Source: Paenibacillus piscarius
GTDB lineage: Bacteria > Bacillota > Bacilli > Paenibacillales > Paenibacillaceae
DNA: 64,000 bases
Direction of reading: 5' to 3'
Assembly: GCF_022234545.1 (NCBI RefSeq)
Contig: NZ_JAIEUI010000003.1
Coordinates: 230,500 to 294,499 of the forward strand
Position numbers and translations under genes: made by a program. Shown here piece by piece: positions 58,353-64,000 of this stretch. Under the pieces are notes generated by a model. The model was not told the DNA's origin and searched no databases. It saw nothing but the letters and a program-made list of their open reading frames with translations. How positions within the stretch are numbered: the first letter of the stretch is position 1; every line of letters starts with the position of its first letter.

Positions 58353-60806
58353 ATGGAAAAGAGTGCAAAAGCCGCCCAGGAGCAGGCTACCCTGCAGATT
58401 ACCGGCATGACCTGCTCTGCTTGCGCAACGCGGATCGAGAAGGGCTTGTCCCGCATGGAGGGGGTATCCCGTGCCAATGTGAACCTGGCGCTGGAGCAGG
58501 CCACGGTCGGATATGATCCGGCGGTGGCCGGGGTGCCGCAGATCGAGGAGAAGATCCGCTCGCTCGGGTATGACACGCTGAAGGAATCAGCAGATTTCGA
58601 TATTACCGGCATGACCTGTGCCGCCTGCTCGGCCCGGATTGAGAAGGTGCTGGGGCGGATGCCGGGCATTGCGGCTGTGAATGTGAATCTGGCGCTGGAG
58701 ACCGCCCATGTGGAGTATTCGCCGGGCAACATCAGCACAGCGGAGATTATAGATAAGGTTAGCAGCATCGGTTATAAGGCGGCGCTGAAGCAGGACCGGA
58801 AGGACATTGCGGAGCAGCGCAGCGAAGAGATTACACGCAAACGGAATAAGTGGATAATCTCCGCGTTGTTGTCGCTCCCGCTGCTCTGGGCCATGGCCGG
58901 CCACTTCTCGTTCACCTCCTGGATGTGGACGCCTGCGCTGTTCATGAATCCCTGGTTCCAATTGGTGCTGGCGACTCCTGTACAGTTCCTGATCGGCTGG
59001 CAGTTCTACGTCAGTGCTTATAAGGCGCTGAAGAACGGGAGCGCCAATATGGATGTGCTGGTGGTGCTCGGGACCTCGGCCGCTTACTTTTACAGTCTGT
59101 ACCTGACCATCGATTCCCTGAGCACGAGCGGGATGCATCATACCGTGGAGCTGTACTTCGAGACGAGTTCGGTGCTGATTACGCTGATTCTGGTCGGCAA
59201 ATGGTTAGAGGCGCTGGCCAAGGGCCGTTCATCAGATGCGCTCCGCAGCCTGATGGGGCTGCAGGCGAAGACGGCGCTGGTCGAGCGGGACGGTGCTGAG
59301 CTTAGTATTCCAGTTGAAGATGTAGTGATCGGAGACATTGTGCTGGTGAAGCCGGGCACGAAGGTGCCTGTTGACGGAGAAGTGGTCGAGGGGCTGTCTG
59401 CTATCGATGAATCGATGCTTACAGGCGAGAGCATTCCGGTGGAGAAAAAGCCGGGCGATTCCGTAATAGGCGCTACGCTGAACAAGAACGGAATGCTGCG
59501 GATCAGAGCCAAGAAGGTTGGCCGGGATACGGCGCTGGCCCAGATTATCCGGGTCGTAGAAGAAGCGCAGGGCTCGAAGGCCCCGATTCAGCGGGTTGCC
59601 GATGTGATCTCCGGCATCTTTGTGCCGGTCGTGATCGGCATTGCTGCTGTAACCTTCGCGGTCTGGTATATCTGGGGTGCGCCGGGACAGTTCGCCGAGG
59701 CGCTGGAGAACGCGATTGCCGTGCTTGTCATTGCCTGTCCTTGTGCACTTGGATTGGCCACGCCGACCTCCATCATGGCGGGCTCGGGGCGGGCCGCTGA
59801 ATTCGGCATCCTCTTCAAAGGCGGAGAGCATCTGGAGGGCGCGCAGGGTGTGAAGGTAGTTGTAGTCGATAAAACAGGCACCGTCACCAACGGCAAGCCG
59901 GTGCTGACCGATATTGTGGCCACAACCGGCAATGCCGCCCACGGCAAGGTGCTGGCTGAGAACCGGCTGCTGTCGGTTACCGCAGCTGCGGAGAAGCTGT
60001 CGGAGCATCCGCTGGCTGATGCCATTGTTGCCGCTGCGCAGAGCCGGGGAATTGAGCTTCCAGCTGCCGAGCAGTTCGAGGCGGTGCCGGGCCGCGGCGT
60101 CACGGCTGTGGTTGCAGGCCAGAAGGTCGGCGTAGGGACCCGCCGGATGATGCGGGAGAACGGGCTTGAGATTGATGCCTGGCTGGACATCATGACCCGG
60201 CTGGAGCAGGAAGGCAAAACGGCGATGCTGGTCTCGCTGGATGATACCATCGCCGGCGTTGTCGCCGTAGCGGATACGATTAAGGCAACCTCACGCGAGG
60301 CTGTTGCCCGGCTGCATAACATGGGTATCGAGGTTGTCATGATCACTGGGGACAACAAGGTGACGGCGAAGGCCATTGCCGATCAGGCAGGCATCCGCAC
60401 GGTACTGGCAGAGGTGCTGCCGGAAGGCAAGGCAGAGGAGATCCGCCGGCTGCAGAGCGGCGGGGTCAAGGTCGCCATGGTTGGGGACGGCATCAATGAT
60501 GCGCCGGCGCTGGCAACCGCCGATACGGGCATGGCGATCGGCACCGGTACTGATGTAGCGATGGAAGCAGCGGATATCACGCTGATGCGCGGCGACCTGA
60601 TGGGGATTGCCGATGCCATCCTGATGAGCCGCAAAACGATGCGCAACATCAAGCAGAACCTGTTCTGGGCGCTGGCTTACAATACCCTGGGCATTCCTGT
60701 TGCGGCGCTGGGCTTCCTCGCTCCGTGGCTGGCCGGGGCAGCGATGGCCTTCAGCTCGGTATCAGTGGTGCTGAACGCGCTGCGGCTGCAGCGGGTCAAG
60801 CTGTAA
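58353..60806 (+). CDS. copA: Cu(I)-exporting P1B ATPase, 817 aa
   Basis: I chose the ATG at 58353, nine bases after GGAGG; an ATG at 58347 is too close, and the open frame to 58260 covers the CsoR operator. Two heavy-metal domains (GMTCSAC near residue 20, GMTCAAC near 90) precede eight membrane helices. The ion site is CPC ([11 protein letters not shown]), the phosphorylated Asp is in DKTGT, and [10 protein letters not shown] follows. It expels Cu(I) using ATP. It is the last gene of csoR-copZ-copA, with a second CsoR operator of its own. Confidence 0.96.
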   Translation: MEKSAKAAQEQATLQITGMTCSACATRIEKGLSRMEGVSRANVNLALEQATVGYDPAVAGVPQIEEKIRSLGYDTLKESADFDITGMTCAACSARIEKVLGRMPGIAAVNVNLALETAHVEYSPGNISTAEIIDKVSSIGYKAALKQDRKDIAEQRSEEITRKRNKWIISALLSLPLLWAMAGHFSFTSWMWTPALFMNPWFQLVLATPVQFLIGWQFYVSAYKALKNGSANMDVLVVLGTSAAYFYSLYLTIDSLSTSGMHHTVELYFETSSVLITLILVGKWLEALAKGRSSDALRSLMGLQAKTALVERDGAELSIPVEDVVIGDIVLVKPGTKVPVDGEVVEGLSAIDESMLTGESIPVEKKPGDSVIGATLNKNGMLRIRAKKVGRDTALAQIIRVVEEAQGSKAPIQRVADVISGIFVPVVIGIAAVTFAVWYIWGAPGQFAEALENAIAVLVIACPCALGLATPTSIMAGSGRAAEFGILFKGGEHLEGAQGVKVVVVDKTGTVTNGKPVLTDIVATTGNAAHGKVLAENRLLSVTAAAEKLSEHPLADAIVAAAQSRGIELPAAEQFEAVPGRGVTAVVAGQKVGVGTRRMMRENGLEIDAWLDIMTRLEQEGKTAMLVSLDDTIAGVVAVADTIKATSREAVARLHNMGIEVVMITGDNKVTAKAIADQAGIRTVLAEVLPEGKAEEIRRLQSGGVKVAMVGDGINDAPALATADTGMAIGTGTDVAMEAADITLMRGDLMGIADAILMSRKTMRNIKQNLFWALAYNTLGIPVAALGFLAPWLAGAAMAFSSVSVVLNALRLQRVKL

Positions 60807-60854
60807 GATGCGTGCGGCAAAGCTTATGCAGCGTGAGTAATTGCAGACTAACTT

Positions 60855-60888
60855 GAAGAACCGCCGGTGCGTCTGCCGGCGGTTCTTC
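60855..60888. terminator. Bidirectional hairpin between copA and the DMT gene
   Basis: Thirteen-base perfect arms GAAGAACCGCCGG / CCGGCGGTTCTTC with an eight-base loop separate two convergent genes. Confidence 0.75.
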
Positions 60889-60896
60889 GGGCTGTG

Positions 60897-61844
60897 TTAA
60901 TGCTGGAGGCTGCGGGCGGGTGCAGGGACCGCGGCTTTCTTTTGCCGGCCCAGTAAGTTGGTGCCAATGACCCCCGCGATGATCAGGATTGATCCAATCA
61001 CGTGATAGACGGTAATCTCTTCGTTCAGGAAGAACGCCCCCGCTGCAATGGACACGATGGTGGAGAGGTTGCTGAATACGCTCATGAGCGAGGCCTCGAT
61101 TTTGGACAAAATATAGGTGGAGGTCAAGGTGGTAACCAGCGAAGCGATGACCCCCAGATACAGTGCCGACAGAATGAAGGTGCCGCTCTTCAGCGGGCTC
61201 AGGAAATTCCCAAGGGTGCCGCTGGCTGTATGTGCGGTTAGCGAGATAATCAGGAAGGTGGCGAAGCCGGTCCCCATCAGCAGGTAGCTAAGCTCAGCCG
61301 GGCTGAAATGGCTGGAGAGCGAGCGGGCCAGCACGCTGTAACCGGCAAATGCCAGACAGGTCAGGAACAGCAGCACAATCCCGGTCATATTGGACAGGTC
61401 GATGCGGGTCCCCTTCATAACGAAGATAAATATTACGCCGAAGACTGACAGGAAAATACACAGCTTTTGCAGCAGTGTCGTCTTCTCCTTCAGGAAGAGC
61501 GAGGCGATGATCATCGTCACCACCGGGGTGAACGCATAGAGAATCCCGCCTTCGGCTGAGGTGGCGCGCTGAAGCCCAAACACCTGGAGAGTGAAGAAGC
61601 CCAGCGGATACATCGCTGCCAGCAGCAGTGCCCGGCCGATGGGCTTGCCCCGGTAGGAGACCTTGACCCAGCCCAGGGCGACGGGAACCGACATGACGGC
61701 AAAAGAGGCAGCGAAGCGGAACGTCAGCGTATCCAGCGGTCCGGCATGAACCAGCGCCACCTTGGTGAACAGAAATGAGAAGCCGATAATGATTGCGTTG
61801 AGTACGGCGAAGCTGTAGGCCAGCTTGAGTCCTTGTTTTGGCAT
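60897..61844 (-). CDS. EamA/DMT family transporter, 315 aa
   Basis: ATG at 61844 with AAGGAGATGCAAC-like sequence upstream. Ten hydrophobic segments in two EamA repeats, with FTKVALVHAGPL in the first and a conserved Pro-Gly-type turn in the second. DMT exporters move metabolites such as amino acids or cysteine derivatives. It diverges from a MocR/PdxR-type regulator with a palindrome between, so the regulator probably controls it. Confidence 0.9.
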   Translation of the reverse strand: MPKQGLKLAYSFAVLNAIIIGFSFLFTKVALVHAGPLDTLTFRFAASFAVMSVPVALGWVKVSYRGKPIGRALLLAAMYPLGFFTLQVFGLQRATSAEGGILYAFTPVVTMIIASLFLKEKTTLLQKLCIFLSVFGVIFIFVMKGTRIDLSNMTGIVLLFLTCLAFAGYSVLARSLSSHFSPAELSYLLMGTGFATFLIISLTAHTASGTLGNFLSPLKSGTFILSALYLGVIASLVTTLTSTYILSKIEASLMSVFSNLSTIVSIAAGAFFLNEEITVYHVIGSILIIAGVIGTNLLGRQKKAAVPAPARSLQH

Positions 61845-61921
61845 AGTTGCATCTCCTTGGTGTGGTGTTGTTAGTTAAAATTTAAGGGAAAGCTGGTGCA
61901 GCAACAAGGCTGAGTTTCCGT

Positions 61922-61939
61922 AACTGTACCGGTACAGTT
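61922..61939. promoter_or_regulatory. Palindromic operator between EamA and mocR
   Basis: AACTGTACCGGTACAGTT is a perfect 18-base palindrome in the divergent intergenic region; a TATAAT (61952-61957) for the mocR transcript lies 12 bases away. Confidence 0.7.
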
Positions 61940-62022
61940 TGCAGATTTCTGTATAATGAAGGGAAGATTTACAGGATAAAATGGTCAGTATAATGCCGGA
62001 GAAAGCATACAGGGGGCGGGCG

Positions 62023-63363
62023 ATGAACAAGTATCATCAAGTACTTACGGAGATGGAGAAGCAGATGAAGGAGGGGCAGTACCGTCCGGGGGACAAGCTG
62101 CCGTCTGTGCGCAGTGCTGCGGAAATCTACAGGTGCAGTGTCAGTACGATTCTGCGGGCTTACGGGGAGCTGGAGCGGACCCATACGATCTACTCTATCC
62201 CGCAGAGCGGCTATTATATGGTCGAGAAGGCGGAGGACCCTGAAGCTGCGCCCAGCGGGGAGACCGATTTTGCTTCCGCTTCGCCGGATCTGAATGTTTT
62301 CCCTTATCTCGATTTCCAGCATTGTCTCAACAAGGCGATTGATCAGTACAAGTACCACCTGTTCACCTATGGCGATGCGCTGGGGCTGGATTCGCTGCGC
62401 CGCACCCTGGTGTCCCATCTGGCCGAGTATCAGGTATTTGCCAAAGCGGAGCGGATTCTGATCACCTCGGGGATTCAGCAGGCGCTGGAGATTCTGGCGC
62501 GAATGCCTTTTCCCAGCGGGCGGACGGAGATTCTGGTCGAGCAGCCGGGATACGATATTTATCTGCGCTATCTGGAGGCGGAGGGCTTGCCGGTCAGCGG
62601 CATCCGTCGTTCGGCGGCGGGGATTGACCTGCAGGAGCTGGAGGAGCGGTTCGCGGGCGGGAGCTTCAAGTTCTTTTATACGATGCCCAGGTATCATAAT
62701 CCGCTAGGAACTACCCTCAGTGAGGCGGAGCGCAGAGCGATTGCCCAGCTTGCCGCCAAATACGAGGTCTACATTGCAGAAGATGATTATATGGCTGATC
62801 TGGGCATCGGACGGCGGTATGAACCGATCTATGCGTACGACCAGACCTCCCATGTGATTTATCTCAAAAGCTTCTCCAAGATCATCTTCCCCGGCCTAAG
62901 ACTCGGTGCCGTGGTGGTCCCCGAGCCGCTGCTGGATGCTTTCCGCGCCTACAAGGGGTACACCGATACCTCGCTGCTGTCGCAGGCTGCGCTGGAGGTC
63001 TATATCAAGAACGGCATGTACGGTCATCACCGGCACAAATTGAAGGCCATGTATGCGAAAAGAATCCGGGCAGTTTATAAGGCACTTGGGCGGCATAATA
63101 CAGAAGGCTTGATTGAAGCCTCTGCGGACAGCTCCGGCATCTATATCCAGTTCAAGCTGCCGGTGACCGTCAATCTGGAGCGTCTGATCCGGCGGCTGGG
63201 CGAGCGGAAGATCCGGGTGGTATCCGGGAACGGGTTCTACTTATCCGGCGAGCGGAACCGTGACAAATTCCTGCGCATCAGCATCTCCCGGGCCGCGCTG
63301 GGGCAGATTGATGAAGGAATCCGGGCAATTGTGCAGGAGGTGAAGCGGGGGAGGGGAAGGTAG
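62023..63363 (+). CDS. MocR/GabR-type regulator with aminotransferase domain, 446 aa
   Basis: I chose the ATG at 62023, after GGGGGCGGG; an ATG at 61981 is in frame with weak AGGA upstream. The N-terminal GntR winged helix (KYHQVLTEMEKQMKEGQYRPGDKLPSVRSAAE) and a fold-type I aminotransferase-like domain follow. The PLP lysine is probably in LKSFSKIIFPGLR (SFSK). MocR proteins usually control transport or metabolism of vitamins or amino acids using PLP. The divergent DMT exporter is the likely target. Confidence 0.9.
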   Translation: MNKYHQVLTEMEKQMKEGQYRPGDKLPSVRSAAEIYRCSVSTILRAYGELERTHTIYSIPQSGYYMVEKAEDPEAAPSGETDFASASPDLNVFPYLDFQHCLNKAIDQYKYHLFTYGDALGLDSLRRTLVSHLAEYQVFAKAERILITSGIQQALEILARMPFPSGRTEILVEQPGYDIYLRYLEAEGLPVSGIRRSAAGIDLQELEERFAGGSFKFFYTMPRYHNPLGTTLSEAERRAIAQLAAKYEVYIAEDDYMADLGIGRRYEPIYAYDQTSHVIYLKSFSKIIFPGLRLGAVVVPEPLLDAFRAYKGYTDTSLLSQAALEVYIKNGMYGHHRHKLKAMYAKRIRAVYKALGRHNTEGLIEASADSSGIYIQFKLPVTVNLERLIRRLGERKIRVVSGNGFYLSGERNRDKFLRISISRAALGQIDEGIRAIVQEVKRGRGR

Positions 63364-63472
63364 TCGGCAACGGACGGTATTGGCTGTGGTTCCCTCAGGA
63401 ACCTTGCAGTTGTATGAGCCTCTGGATATCGTCATAATATGCCTATAACCGATTGAAAAGAGGCGAAAGATA

Positions 63473-64000
63473 GTGAACCCTACGAACGAAACCATTGAGC
63501 TGCTGAACCGCCATACCTCTGTCCGCCAGTATCTGGACAAGCCGGTCAGCGATGAAATGCTGGCAGCGGTAATTGGAGCAGGTCAGATGGCCTCGACCTC
63601 CAGCAATGTCCAGGCCTACACGGTGATCGCCGTGACCGAGCCTGCGCTTAAGACACAGTTATCCGCCTTGTCAGGCAATCAGGCGTATATCGAGCAGTGC
63701 CCGGTGTTCCTGGTTTGGTGCGCCGATCTGTACCGCTTACGGGAAGCGGCGGCCCCGCATCTTGAGGGAGTGCCATCCTATGAGGACACGACCGAGAATC
63801 TGATCGTTGCTACAGTAGATGTGGCGCTGGCCGCGCAGAATGCGGCCGTTGCCGCTGAATCGCTGGGCCTGGGCATCGTGTATATCGGCGGCATCCGCAA
63901 TGAGATCGCCAAGGTGTCGGAGCTGCTCGGCCTGCCGGAGCTGGTCTACCCGGTGTTCGGCATGTGCCTTGGCTATCCGGCCGCCGTGAATGGCGTCCGC
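63473..64000 (+). CDS. NfsA-type flavin nitroreductase (3' end cut by window)
   Basis: GTG start with AAAGAGGCGAAAG upstream. The first 176 residues are seen, with no stop before the right edge. Early segments NRHTSVRQYLDKPVSDEML, GQMASTSSNVQAYTVI, the VPSYEDTTENLIVATVDVALAAQNAAVAAES block and GLGIVYIGGIRN match oxygen-insensitive NADPH nitroreductases (NfsA/NfrA). It reduces nitro and quinone compounds with FMN. It may be involved in redox stress; no operon partner is seen. Confidence 0.88.
   Translation, partial: MNPTNETIELLNRHTSVRQYLDKPVSDEMLAAVIGAGQMASTSSNVQAYTVIAVTEPALKTQLSALSGNQAYIEQCPVFLVWCADLYRLREAAAPHLEGVPSYEDTTENLIVATVDVALAAQNAAVAAESLGLGIVYIGGIRNEIAKVSELLGLPELVYPVFGMCLGYPAAVNGVR

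Noticed and set aside
1..64000. Mobile element, prophage or resistance island
   Set aside because: No transposase, integrase, phage structural gene or terminal repeat was seen, and base composition and codon use look even across the window.

Overview
The window looks like chromosomal DNA of a Paenibacillus-like member of the Bacillota. The evidence is the protein content (SinR, SinI, SipW and TasA relatives, CsoR, PadR regulators, a Ter stress cluster), strong AGGAGG ribosome binding sites, frequent TTG and GTG starts, moderately high GC and long spurious antisense frames. No rRNA, tRNA, transposase, integrase, prophage gene or true CRISPR array was seen. All genus and family assignments come from reading the sequence and were not searched.

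Layout. 1-5.3 kb: a hybrid sensor kinase (cut by the left edge) translationally coupled to a C39-like peptidase, then pullulanase. 5.6-9.0 kb: two small regulator/membrane-protein pairs (TetR and PadR), each with visible operators, flanking a Nudix hydrolase. 9.3-15.8 kb: metabolism, with a lone glutamate synthase small subunit, a phosphodiesterase, the agmatine-to-putrescine pair aguA-aguB and an amino-acid ABC transporter without its ATPase. 16.0-28.3 kb: a complete Ter stress module. It has TerB, three TerD proteins, a TerD-TerD fusion and TerC, followed by a tightly coupled biosynthetic operon (HpcH-like lyase, two phosphoribosyltransferase-type enzymes with TRSP and PELOTA domains, HAD phosphatase, ATP-grasp ligase), a membrane-anchored unknown and TelA.

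28.4-44.0 kb: a formate/nitrite channel, rhodanese and LysR, a large TPM-domain protein, a Fur-box-controlled 47-residue protein, two c-di-GMP enzymes, a flavoprotein behind a guanine-class riboswitch, a small kinase, a chemoreceptor with its sensor at the C-terminus and a nucleotidyltransferase. 44.2-48.4 kb: odhA-odhB of the TCA cycle. 48.9-53.3 kb: a biofilm matrix locus. A c-di-GMP-I riboswitch precedes a sinI-like anti-repressor, which converges on a sinR-like repressor. Behind that lie two TasA-family fibre proteins, SipW signal peptidase and a TapA-like protein whose upstream region carries SinR-type operators. 53.9-64 kb: aldo/keto reductase, an MFS exporter with its PadR regulator, a CsoR-CopZ-CopA copper operon with two CsoR operators, a DMT exporter divergent from a MocR regulator, and a nitroreductase cut by the right edge.

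The best candidates for something new are four. First, a c-di-GMP riboswitch placed on sinI would feed the second messenger directly into the SinI/SinR/TasA switch. Second, a guanine-class aptamer whose 3' strand is also the 5' arm of the terminator predicts an ON switch for an uncharacterised flavoprotein. Third, several intergenic tandem arrays of unrelated sequence share a period of 51 bp (four sites) or 17 bp (one site). Fourth, a 47-residue protein lies under a perfect Fur box.
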